Assembly (NCBI GenBank): GCA_003142185.1
Contig: PLOR01000097.1
Location: 63,523-127,522 of the forward strand
Direction: 5' to 3'
Source of the DNA: Bryobacterales bacterium
GTDB taxonomy: Bacteria; Acidobacteriota; Terriglobia; Bryobacterales; Bryobacteraceae
Length of the DNA stretch: 64,000 nt
Each line of letters opens with the position of its first letter. Positions within the stretch are counted from its first letter, which is position 1. Both the position numbers and the translations under genes were made by a program. The notes beneath the pieces were generated by a model. The model saw nothing but the letters and a program-made list of their open reading frames with translations. It had not been told where the DNA came from and searched no databases. Below, piece after piece: positions 1 through 9,900 of this stretch.

Positions 1-2
1 CG

Positions 3-140
3 GGGTTTTCCGGCATCTTCCAGGCGGCCGAAAACGGCGTCGTCGTCGAATACTATCTCATCGAGCAGGAAGGCAGCCGCTTCCCGGAGCTCGAAGGCGT
101 CGAACGCTGCCTGGCCAATTGGAAGCACATCAAGGGCTGA
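3..140 (+). CDS. Sugar phosphate isomerase/epimerase, C-terminal fragment
   Basis: An open frame enters from the left edge and ends at TGA 138-140, giving the last 45 residues of a protein (ending ANWKHIKG). The pattern EYYLIEQEGSRF followed by an ELEGVERC helix resembles the end of xylose-isomerase-like TIM-barrel sugar phosphate isomerases/epimerases, which are abundant in Acidobacteria. The catalytic part lies outside the window, so the substrate cannot be judged. Confidence 0.6.
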   Translation, partial: GFSGIFQAAENGVVVEYYLIEQEGSRFPELEGVERCLANWKHIKG

Positions 141-331
141 GACGCGGCAGCGGTGGGTCACCGTAGAACTGTGCTATTGGATACTCTCGCCGGTTCGATT
201 TCCTGGGACCAGGTTGATGTTTTACTGAACCTTTAGGCTCGCAAACGCGTACCTCCTGATCGAACTCGTTCCGAGGCCTGTTCTCAGCTTTTCTCGGAGC
301 GATGTGACCTCATCTCAAAGGAGCGTTCCAC

Positions 332-913
332 GTGACCAGAAGACTCGCTTTTTTGCTCGCCACTTTGTCTGCCGTCCCGGTTGCAGTACTCGCGCAAGCA
401 CCGGCATCGGCACCTGTACAACCTTCGCCGTCGGCACCCGCTAATCCCATTTCTGTCAGCCAAAACAAGATGTACACCATGCTCAGCGGCATCGTCATCG
501 CTGCTGCCGAGAAAATGCCTGAAGCGAATTATTCGTTTAAGCCGACCCCGGATGTTCGGAGTTTCGGGCAACTGGTCGGCCACCTCGCCGATTCCCAGTA
601 CTTCTTTTGTTCGTCGGTTGTAAGCGAAACTGCGCCCGCTGGCGGGATCGAAAAAAACAAGACCAGCAAAGCGGACCTGGTCGCTGCGCTGAAGGAGGCG
701 GTAGCCTATTGCAGTAAGACGTATGCCGGCATGACCGACGCCAAGGGCAGCGAGATGATGAAAATGATGAACTACGATTTCGCCAAGCTTACGGTGCTCT
801 CGGCCAATACCGCACATGACTACGAACACTACGGGAACATGGTCACATACATGCGGCTGAAGGGAATCGTCCCCCCTACGAGCGAGAAAAGCGGCGCTGC
901 AGCGGAGAAGTAA
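332..913 (+). CDS. Secreted DinB-family protein
   Basis: A 193-residue protein starting at GTG 332 behind a strong AAAGGAG at 317-323. Residues 1-22 form a signal peptide ending at AQA, followed by a short Pro/Ala/Ser linker. The rest is a four-helix DinB-like domain. The conserved features are a GHLADSQ helix and, near the end, AHDYEHYGNMVTYMRLKGIVPP-type residues, with His positions that would form the metal site. DinB proteins are often thiol-dependent transferases, but the substrate of this exported member is unknown. Its 3' end overlaps the truncated gene on the other strand. Confidence 0.8.
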   Translation: MTRRLAFLLATLSAVPVAVLAQAPASAPVQPSPSAPANPISVSQNKMYTMLSGIVIAAAEKMPEANYSFKPTPDVRSFGQLVGHLADSQYFFCSSVVSETAPAGGIEKNKTSKADLVAALKEAVAYCSKTYAGMTDAKGSEMMKMMNYDFAKLTVLSANTAHDYEHYGNMVTYMRLKGIVPPTSEKSGAAAEK

Positions 914-1043
914 GTTCGCCGCGAAGAAAGGGCCTCGCTGCGCCCCAACGCAACACCGCGAGCCCCCCGATGAAGCAGAAGCCCCAGCCACGCATCTCGA
1001 GCAACGTTTGAAGCTCACGCGCCGCGTCAAATAGTGCGCTCAT
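876..1043 (-). pseudogene. Truncated AbiEii-type nucleotidyltransferase (toxin remnant)
   Basis: The frame starts at ATG 1043, overlapping the TAA of the upstream small gene (TAATG). Its first ~33 residues contain LQTLLEMRGWGFCFIGGLAV and LRWG, the N-terminus familiar from AbiEii/AbiGii-type nucleotidyltransferases, where an aspartate-rich catalytic stretch should follow. Here the frame runs instead into unrelated residues and stops after 55 codons, antisense to the end of the DinB gene. The catalytic aspartates are missing, so this is most simply a toxin gene cut by a deletion. The family assignment is from motif recall. Confidence 0.55.
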
Positions 1044-1297
1044 TACTCGCGGGGGGCCCCTTGAATTCGCGCGAACCACGCCTGCTGCTCGACCAGCCCC
1101 AAGGTTGACGAAGGCGCTGGAAGGGCTGGGCCGTCTCCTCCGAAAATCTGCCGGACAGCCTCTTCGGTGTCGACGGATTCGAGCTCAATTCGGCGAAGTA
1201 ACGCCAGTTCCTCGCCCGCGCGACGCCACGTCTCCACCCATCGCCGGCGAAGGGAATCGTCCGGGCTGTCGTGTTGTGACATCGCGCTTTCAATCAT
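1043..1297 (-). CDS. Small antitoxin-like partner of nucleotidyltransferase
   Basis: An 84-residue protein (ATG 1297; a second ATG at 1282 is possible). It holds RRWVETWRRAGEELALLRRIEL near the front and LVEQQAWFARI near the end. The pattern WVETW-RAG-EL followed by LVEQQ-WF is one I associate with small proteins encoded just upstream of AbiEii-like nucleotidyltransferases. Its stop overlaps the start of such a remnant, which supports a decayed toxin-antitoxin operon in which the antitoxin frame survives. No DNA-binding domain is evident. Confidence 0.6.
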   Translation of the reverse strand: MIESAMSQHDSPDDSLRRRWVETWRRAGEELALLRRIELESVDTEEAVRQIFGGDGPALPAPSSTLGLVEQQAWFARIQGAPRE

Positions 1298-1423
1298 AGC
1301 AAGACGATACAACGAACCTTCTATCGGCGCGACCGCCCGCGGCCAAAAATTCACAGTTTGTAGAGAACCCCGGCGGCGCAGTTGCGCCAGCCCCCGCATT
1401 CTCTTATCGTGGTTATTCCCCTT

Positions 1424-2863
<1,440 letters not shown>

Positions 2864-2866
2864 AAT

Positions 2867-3364
2867 ATGGCCATGGTCGAGACCGTGCCGTGGGTCGCCG
2901 TCATCATGGGCAGCAAATCGGACTGGGAAGTCATGCGCCAGGCCGATGAGACGCTCGCCCGCTTTGACGTTCCACACGAGTGCCGCGTGCTTTCGGCGCA
3001 CCGCACGCCCGCGCAAACCGCGGAGTATATGAGCCAGGCCGAATCGCGCGGCATCGAAGTGGTGATTGCCGCGGCGGGCGGCGCCGCGCACCTGGCCGGC
3101 GTCTGCGCCGCGCACACGCTGCTTCCCGTATTGGGCGTGCCGATGGAAAGCGCGTCGCTGAAGGGCCTGGATTCGCTGCTTTCCACGGTGCAGATGCCGG
3201 CCGGCATTCCCGTGGGGACGCTCGGCATCGGCTCCGCCGGCGCACGCAATGCCGCGCTGCTGGCCATCGCCATCCTGTCTGCCAGCCGCCCCGCTTTGCG
3301 CGAAAAACTCCGCCGCTTCCGCCAGGAACAAAGCGAAAAGGTGTTGCGCGAAACCCTGCCGTAG
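2867..3364 (+). CDS. purE: N5-carboxyaminoimidazole ribonucleotide mutase
   Basis: A 165-residue class I PurE, the step after PurK in purine synthesis. Diagnostic motifs are GSKSDW near the N-terminus, LSAHRTP, AAAGGAAHLAGVCAAHT and LPVLGVPMES, followed by the STVQMPAGIPVGTLGIG core. It follows icd by 3 nt and is probably cotranscribed with it. No purK lies alongside in this window, unlike the common purEK pair. Confidence 0.94.
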   Translation: MAMVETVPWVAVIMGSKSDWEVMRQADETLARFDVPHECRVLSAHRTPAQTAEYMSQAESRGIEVVIAAAGGAAHLAGVCAAHTLLPVLGVPMESASLKGLDSLLSTVQMPAGIPVGTLGIGSAGARNAALLAIAILSASRPALREKLRRFRQEQSEKVLRETLP

Positions 3365-3644
3365 GTGGGCATGCTCTGGCGGTTCCGTCAGTTTCTCGCG
3401 CAGAGCCGCTTTTTCCTTCCAGCAACGCCTTAGTGCTCGAAGGAGTACGACCGGTCGCGCCTCCATCTTGTTGTTCACACCTGTGGCTCGGCGGTCACAA
3501 GGCCGGCGTGCGGGGGGATGTGCGCGGCAGCACCGGGTTGAGGCAAAATAGTAGAGCGGCGTCGAAGGCAGGCGTTTGGCCGGACCCGTGCAGCGGGGTC
3601 TGGCGGCATCCGGATTCATCCTAAATCGGAACAAAGAGGAATAC

Positions 3645-4694
3645 GTGAAGAAATCGGCCATGGTGTTGGTTTGTGTTTTGTTGTTGACGTGCTGGGCGCA
3701 GGCGCAGCCGTCGGACCCGGACGCTCCGGCAGGCGACACGAGCGCCACCCCGGCGAGCGCCACGAGCGCTGCGCCAGCGGAGCAACAGAGCGCGCCCGCA
3801 ACCGCGCAACCGCCGGCCGATCAACAGAGCCCGCCGCCAGCCACGCAACCGGCGAGCCAGGCGCCGGCGCAGACCGGGCAGCCTAACATTTCAGCGCCGC
3901 CAGAGCTGCCCAAATACCCGGACGTGCGGATGCCCGGCGAAGCCGGGTTCTGGGTGGGCATCAGCGGATCCGAGCCCACCAATAGCCCGATTTTCGATAA
4001 GGGGCGGGCCTCCGGAATTACCACCAGTTCACTGATCACCTTCCAGGGCAGGCCGAAACTGGGAGAAAGCGCCGAAATCGGTTTCGCGATCGGTTTGCAT
4101 AACGCGTTGGTGGTCTCCGGGTTTAACACGCGCGCCGCGGGCGATTTCACTTCGGCCACGACTCTTACCATGTGGAGCCAGGCCTATGACCCGGGCGTTC
4201 TGATTTCCACCAACTATCATTTGCAGGAGCTCAAGCTTTCGTTCGAATACCTGACGTGGCCGTATCCGGTGGAAAGCCGGCACTTCCGTTTGAAAACGCT
4301 ATGGCAGGTGCAATATGTCAATGTCAACACCGGGTTTGATGCGCCGCTGTTGCCGGTCACCGGTCCCTCGGGCGGTCCCCTGATTGGCGCCAACGGCACG
4401 CCCGTGAGCTATCAGGTGAACGGGGCCCGCTGGTTTCTCACCCCCACCCTGGGCTTGGGAGCGACGGAGTATTTGTCGAAATTCGTGCGTCTGGAACTGA
4501 ACGGTTCGGGCTTTGCGCTCCCACGGCGCTGGACGATCTGGGATACCGAGGGTTCCATCAACTTCCGTTTCGGACATTTCGAATTAGGCGGCGGCGCGCG
4601 CGCCTTCCATTTCAAGACTTCGACGAACGGCCCCTACTACATACGCGGGACCTTGATCGTGCCGCAGGTCTCGCTTCGCTGGTATTCGAAGTAG
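3645..4694 (+). CDS. Predicted outer-membrane protein with Pro/Gln/Ala-rich linker
   Basis: I do not recognise a named family. The start is GTG 3645 behind AAAGAGG, giving a signal peptide (KKSAMVLVCVLLLTCWAQAQ) and 349 residues. Residues ~22-90 are a low-complexity Pro/Ala/Gln/Ser linker. The remainder has alternating hydrophobic/polar stretches with many aromatics and Gly (e.g. RFGHFELGGGARAFHF), ending VSLRWYSK, as expected of a beta-barrel. The function is probably porin-like or structural. Its last 83 bp overlap the tail of rluB on the opposite strand. Confidence 0.6.
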   Translation: MKKSAMVLVCVLLLTCWAQAQPSDPDAPAGDTSATPASATSAAPAEQQSAPATAQPPADQQSPPPATQPASQAPAQTGQPNISAPPELPKYPDVRMPGEAGFWVGISGSEPTNSPIFDKGRASGITTSSLITFQGRPKLGESAEIGFAIGLHNALVVSGFNTRAAGDFTSATTLTMWSQAYDPGVLISTNYHLQELKLSFEYLTWPYPVESRHFRLKTLWQVQYVNVNTGFDAPLLPVTGPSGGPLIGANGTPVSYQVNGARWFLTPTLGLGATEYLSKFVRLELNGSGFALPRRWTIWDTEGSINFRFGHFELGGGARAFHFKTSTNGPYYIRGTLIVPQVSLRWYSK

Positions 4695-5454
4695 CGGGCC
4701 CGGGCGGGCGCACGCGCCCTCCGAGCGCACCGACTTCCTCTTCCGTCAGTCGCCGCCACTTGCCGATCGCGAGGTCCGCGATGCGGACCGGGCCGATCGC
4801 GGTGCGGACAAGTTTCAGCACGCGGCTGCCGGCGGCTTCGACCATGCGCCGCACCTGCCGGTTACGGCCTTCGGTGAGGATGATTTCGATAAACGTGTGC
4901 CTCGCGCCGTCGCGCAGCCGGCGCACCTCGGCCGGGCGGGTTGGGCCGTCGTTCAGTTCGATGCCGCGGCGCAGGCGCTCGATTTGCTCCTCGCTGAGCA
5001 GTGTCGCGGTTTTCGCCTGGTAGGTTTTGGGCACCAGGTGCGCGGGGCTGGTGACGTGGTCGGCGAAGGCGGTGTCGTTGGTCATCAGCAGCAGGCCGCT
5101 CGAGTCCAGATCGAGGCGGCCTACCGGGGCCAGCCAGGCGTCCAGATCCGCGATCAGATCGTAAACCGTGGGGCGATTCTCCGGGTCGCGATAGGTGGTC
5201 AGATAGCCCTTCGGCTTGTATAACAGGATGTAGATTCCGCGAGTGGTGGTGATTGGTTTGCCATCCAGGGTGACCTTATCGCGCGCGAGGTCGATCCACT
5301 GGTCGGGGCTGCGCGCGGTGACGCCGTTGACCGAGACGCGCCCTTCGCCGATCCAGCGCCGGGCCTCGGTGCGAGATCCCCTTCCGGCTTTCGAAAACAC
5401 GCGTTCCAGCGTTTTGAGAACGCGATTATTCGGCTGCTGTGCAGATACCTTCAA
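4612..5454 (-). CDS. rluB: rRNA large-subunit pseudouridine synthase (RluB/RsuA family)
   Basis: A 280-residue RsuA-family enzyme that isomerises a specific uridine in 23S rRNA. It starts at TTG 5454 with AAGGA six bases upstream. Residues ~17-65 are an S4 RNA-binding domain (LERVFSKAGRGSRTEARR). The catalytic segment is GRLDLDSSGLLLMTND, and EGRNRQVRRM is the family motif near the C-terminus. The normal fold ends around RRLTEEEV. The remaining ~35 residues (Ser/Arg-rich) lie mostly antisense to the end of the facing gene and look like stop-codon readthrough into extra sequence. Confidence 0.88.
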   Translation of the reverse strand: MKVSAQQPNNRVLKTLERVFSKAGRGSRTEARRWIGEGRVSVNGVTARSPDQWIDLARDKVTLDGKPITTTRGIYILLYKPKGYLTTYRDPENRPTVYDLIADLDAWLAPVGRLDLDSSGLLLMTNDTAFADHVTSPAHLVPKTYQAKTATLLSEEQIERLRRGIELNDGPTRPAEVRRLRDGARHTFIEIILTEGRNRQVRRMVEAAGSRVLKLVRTAIGPVRIADLAIGKWRRLTEEEVGALGGRVRPPGPATSNTSEARPAARSRSRVCSRGRSSKS

Positions 5455-5495
5455 GACTGATCCTTAGTACATCATTACGCAATGGCGCCATTCCG

Positions 5496-5532
5496 GTCTT
5501 CTGTCTTCTGACTCCTGTCTTCTGACTCCTGT
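5496..5532. repeat. 14-bp tandem repeat, left copy of an inverted pair
   Basis: The unit GTCTTCTGACTCCTG occurs at 5503-5517 and 5517-5531, with a partial unit before it. The same unit in reverse orientation stands at 6837-6864. The two arrays therefore flank the amidohydrolase gene as inverted repeats. Confidence 0.75.
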
Positions 5533-5585
5533 TTTCCGTCGGCTGCTACAGTGAAGTCTGGGGGCGAAAACAAACGCGGGCCATA

Positions 5586-6815
5586 TTGATTCGGGGCGCG
5601 CGCCAGCTTCTTACCATGCGCGGCCCAGCGGAGGCCCGCCGCGGATCTTTCCTGAAGGAGCCGGGACTGATACTCGACGGATCGGTGCTGATCCGCGATG
5701 GGCTGGTCGAGGAAGTAGGTCTGACGCGCCGGGTGGAGAACCTGAAGGCGGCGCGTGACGCGGTGGAGATCAGCGCGGCCGGGCGGGTGGTGATGCCGGG
5801 ATTCGTGGACAGCCACACCCATTTGGCTTTTCCGCCGCCGGGCTGGGCGCACACTGATGCGGCGTCGGCGCTGAACGCGGTCAAGACATCGAGCGCTAGA
5901 AGCGTCGCCAACCAGATGCGGAAATATCTGCGGGCGATGGCGCGTCATGGCACCACCACGGTAGAGGTCAAGTCCGGGTGCGGGGGAGGGCCACGCGCCG
6001 AGCTGAAACTGTTGCGTGCGCTGTCCCTGGCTGGTCAGGACCCGATCGAGGTGGTAGCCACTTTCCTCCTGCGTCTGCCAGCGCCCGCGGAAGGGCCGGA
6101 TCCGGCGGAGGCAGCCGTGGAGTGGGCGTGTGCGGAGTTCCTGCCGCTGCTCAATCGCCGGCGGCTGGCCCAGTTTGCCGATATCGTTTGGAGCCCCGTC
6201 GAGAGCCGGCAGCGGCTGATCCGGCGCTACCTGGAGACGGCTGCCCGGCTTGGCTTGGGCTGCCGGGTGCACGCCGATGGCGGTGGGTCGCGCGAAGCGG
6301 CGGCGCTGGCGTGCGATCTGCGGATCGCCGGCATCGACCATCTGGAGCAAATCGCGGTCGCGGAACTGGGAGGGCTGGCGGCATCGGGTCCGGTCATCAC
6401 ACTGCTGCCCGGTCTGGCCTTTCACACAGGCAGCCGCCCGGCCCCTGCGCGGGCTCTGCTCGAGGCTGGCGCCGCGGTGGCGCTGGGCAGCAATTTCAAT
6501 CGTTCCGATAGTCCCATGCTCAACATGCAAACCGTCGTATCGCTGGCATGCCGGGAACTGGGAATGACACCGGCCGAAGCGCTGATTGCGGCCACCATCA
6601 ATGGCGCGCATGCGCTGGGCCGCGCGGCCACCGCCGGGTCGATCGAACATGGCAAGCCGGCCGACCTGGTCGTTTTCAACGTCTCGGACTATCGGGAACT
6701 GGGATACCATTCCGGCATGAACCTGGTGCATCTCACCATGAAGCGCGGTGAATTCATTTACCAGGAAGGCGATGTGGCGCCGCTCGCGGCCGAACATCTG
6801 CGCCGCGCCTGGTAG
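5586..6815 (+). CDS. Imidazolonepropionase-like amidohydrolase
   Basis: A 409-residue metal-dependent hydrolase of the HutI branch, which in histidine breakdown opens imidazolonepropionate. The likely start is TTG 5586. Visible are the metal ligands H77-T-H79, GTTTVEVKSG, VHADGGG, IDHLEQ and GSNFNRSDSP, then a typical C-terminal NGAHALG and GKPADLVVFNV. The usual HutI motif KSGYG reads KSGCG here, so the substrate may differ. No other hut genes are nearby. It is probably cytoplasmic, as there is no signal peptide. Confidence 0.75.
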   Translation: MIRGARQLLTMRGPAEARRGSFLKEPGLILDGSVLIRDGLVEEVGLTRRVENLKAARDAVEISAAGRVVMPGFVDSHTHLAFPPPGWAHTDAASALNAVKTSSARSVANQMRKYLRAMARHGTTTVEVKSGCGGGPRAELKLLRALSLAGQDPIEVVATFLLRLPAPAEGPDPAEAAVEWACAEFLPLLNRRRLAQFADIVWSPVESRQRLIRRYLETAARLGLGCRVHADGGGSREAAALACDLRIAGIDHLEQIAVAELGGLAASGPVITLLPGLAFHTGSRPAPARALLEAGAAVALGSNFNRSDSPMLNMQTVVSLACRELGMTPAEALIAATINGAHALGRAATAGSIEHGKPADLVVFNVSDYRELGYHSGMNLVHLTMKRGEFIYQEGDVAPLAAEHLRRAW

Positions 6816-6836
6816 ATATCCCGGCGGGATGTGGAA

Positions 6837-6864
6837 GTCAGGAGTCAGAAGTCAGGAGTCAGAA
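6837..6864. repeat. 14-bp tandem repeat, right copy of an inverted pair
   Basis: Two units of GTCAGGAGTCAGAA (6837-6850 and 6851-6864) form the reverse complement of the array at 5496-5532, 22 bp after the amidohydrolase stop. Confidence 0.75.
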
Positions 6865-6904
6865 TTCTCATTGCAGCCCGCGTAACGGTCCAAAATCCCT
6901 TCAT

Positions 6905-6938
6905 CAAAAGAAACCGGGCGGCTGGTTGGGCCGCCCGG
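6905..6938 (-). terminator. Intrinsic terminator of the large surface-protein gene
   Basis: Perfect 9-bp arms (CCGGGCGGC at 6914-6922 and its complement at 6930-6938) close a 7-nt loop. On the minus strand the hairpin is followed by TTTCTTTT. It lies 28 bp beyond the stop of the minus-strand gene. Confidence 0.8.
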
Positions 6939-6965
6939 CATGACTAGCGCGATCGGGGTCGCGGG

Positions 6966-9900
6966 TTACCTGACGAACACCGATATGCTGACGCTGACGT
7001 TCTGGCCTCCAGGTCCGTAAGCGGTCAGGGTATAGGTTTCATTGGTAATCGGGTTGTCGGTGAAGGAGCCGTTGACCGGCAGTGTCATCGGCTGAATATC
7101 GGCGCCGGTGAGCACCACCGAGGTGGCGTTCGAGGTAGTCCACGACAGCGTTACCGGGGCTCCGGCGACGGGCGAACTCACCGGGCTGGCCTGGAACGAA
7201 AGGATCTGGACCAGACCGACGTTGACCGTCAAGTTGCCCTGCACCGTGCCCACCGCGTTGGTGGCGGTCAGGGTGTAAGTGGTGGTGGCGCTCGGCGTAA
7301 CGGTGGCGCAAGCGTTGGCATTGAGGTTGGTGCCGATGCCGGGCGCGATCGAGATGCTGGTCGCTCCGGTGACCTGCCAGCAGATCTGCGTCGAACCGCC
7401 CGGCGCGATGCTCTGCGGGGTAGCGACGAAGGTCACGATCTGCGGAATGGCGGATCCGCTCACGGTCACGGTTGTCACGGCGGTGACGGTCTTGCCGTCC
7501 GCGCCGGTGGCGCTGAGTGTGTAACTGGTGGTGGTGGCCGGCGAGACGGTTGTACTCCCGTTGGCGGACACAGTGCCGACGGTCGGCGAGATGGAGAGGG
7601 AGGTTGCGCCAGAGGTGCTCCAGCTCAACGTGGTCGACGCGCCGAGGCCGATGGTGCTCGGGCTCGCCGCGAAGCGGAGGATCTGAGCCGTCAGGGCGCC
7701 CACCGTGATCTGCACAGTAGCGGTGACAGTCTTGCCATCGGTACCGGTGGCAGTGAGCGTGTAGACGGTGGTAGCGGCCGGCGAGACAGGTGCACTCCCG
7801 TTGGCGGCCACAGTACCGATGCCCGGCGAGATAGACACGCTGGTGGCGTTGGACGTGCTCCAGCTTAACGTGGTTGACGCGCCGGTGGCGATGCTGCTCG
7901 GGTTTGCCGCGAAGCGGACAATCTGAGCCGTGACAGCGCCCACCGTGACCTGGGCGACAGCGGTGACGGTCTTGCCATCGGTGCCGGTGGCGCTGATCGT
8001 GTAAGTGGTGGTAGTGGCCGGCGAGACGGTTGTGCTCCCGTTGGCCGACACCGTGCCGACGGTCGGCGAGATGGAGATGGTGGTGGCACCGGAAGTGCTC
8101 CAGCTCAACGTGCTTTGCCCGCCGCTGGCGATGCTGTTCGGGCTTGCCGAGAAGCGGAGAATCTGAGCCGATGTGGCACCCACCGTGATCTGCACGGTCT
8201 GCGTGGTGGAGCCGTTGGGACCGGTCGCCGTGAGGGTATAGGTGGTGGTGGCCGTGGGCGACACCGCAACCGAACCGGTGGTGGCGCTGACGGTGCCCAC
8301 GCCCGGCGAGATGCTGGCCGACGTGGCGTTCTGGATCACCCAGCTCAGCGTCGAGGTCTGGCCGGATGTGATCGCCGCCGGCTGCGCGGTGAACTGCACG
8401 ATCTGCGCCTGTACCGGCGCAGCCGTGGTAACCAGGGTAGTGGCCTGCGCCGAGATGCCGTCGGTGTTGGTGACCTTGAGCAGGAATGTATAGCTCTGGC
8501 CGGCGGCAGCGGTGAACGTAGCCACCGCCTGGTTGGCGTTGTTAATCGTCACCGTAGGCCCGGAGATCTCCGACCAGGCATACGTGAGAGCTTCGCCCAG
8601 AGGATCGTACGATCCGCTTCCGTTGAGCGTGATAGTTCCGGCGGGAACTCCGATCTGGTTGGGACCGGCGTTGGCAATAGGCGGGCTGGTGCCGACGCGC
8701 CGCGTACCAAACTCGTAGCGGATGCGCGGGACGTCCATCGGCACTGGCGTCTTGATGCTGCCGTAATCCTTGGGATGGATGTAGGTGCCCATTTCCAGAC
8801 CGACCATCACCTGGCCATTGCCGGTCGATCCGATGCCGGTCTGATTGTAGTCGAGGGCAGCCGTAAAGGCGACGCGCGAGCTCACTGGCTGCGTCAGCTT
8901 GATTTCACCGCCGACCGTCCGGCCGCCAGTCACCTGGCGCGTCAGCAGGCCGAGGTTGCCTTGCAGGTAGGCGTTGCCCCACACGCCGACCAAGGCATCG
9001 GCGCCGTACTGGTTGACCACCTTGGCGTAGGTCTGCAGGTAGGCGCCGGGCGCCAGGGTCACGCTGTTGACCACGGCGTAATTCTTGAAGCCCTGCGTGC
9101 CGAAGACGCCGATGCGGCCGCGGCCGAAAATATAATCGAGCAGGAAGGCTCCCTGGCCGAGCATCCCGCCGTTTTGATACTGCTTGTAGTCCAGATACTT
9201 GAAACTGCTGAATACGCCGGCCTGCACATTGCCCCAGCGGTTGACCAGGCCGATATCGAATTGGCCTTCCTGGGCCTGCGGGTTGTAAATGTACTCGCCT
9301 TGCGCCTGTACGGCGGCGGTGCCGTCACTGCCGAACGGCGAGAAGAAGCGGCCGTTGGCATCGAAGGTCGCATTGCCGCGGCTGGTCGAGCCGAAGGTCG
9401 GACCCACGTTGATCCCGAGCAGCGAAAACTTGTCGTTATGCTTCTTTGCCTGGTCGGGCGGGTTGACGGGCGGGGCCATCGGCGGTTCGATCACCGGCTT
9501 GGGCGGGTTCTCGATCCGGTCGCGCAGCGTGTTGATCTGGTTGCGCTGGTCGGCCAACTCGCCCTTGAGCGCCGCGTTTTCGCCCTGGAGGGCCTTGAGC
9601 GCCGCCAAAATGTCATCCAGTTTGTCGAGCCGTTTCAGAATGGCATCGCAGCATTCCTGCTGCTTCTTCCCCAACTGGTCCTGCATAGCCTGTATCACGT
9701 CACGGATGCCGCCATCCTTCACTAGTCTGCCTTGTCCATCCGTCACCCGGAGGGAGACGCGGCGGTTTATGAAGCGGCCTTCCTTGGACTTGTTGTCGAC
9801 TTCCGGCTGGCGCTTGCCTTCGCCGGCTACCGTCACCTGATCGGCATTGGCGCCGTACTTGGTGAGAAACTGCTTTACCGTATTGGCGCGCTCGAGCGCC

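Noticed and set aside
185-210. GGTTCGATTTCC as a tRNA T-arm
   Set aside because: No paired acceptor or anticodon arms are found around it. I saw no tRNA genes in the window.
6969-8411. Regular repeats as a possible CRISPR array
   Set aside because: The period is 240 bp, in frame, encoding Ig-like domains; there are no unique spacers and no cas genes.
8115-9725. 536-codon plus-strand frame opposite the large surface protein
   Set aside because: It is antisense to Ig repeats and the barrel region; repetitive composition keeps it open and no domain is recognisable.
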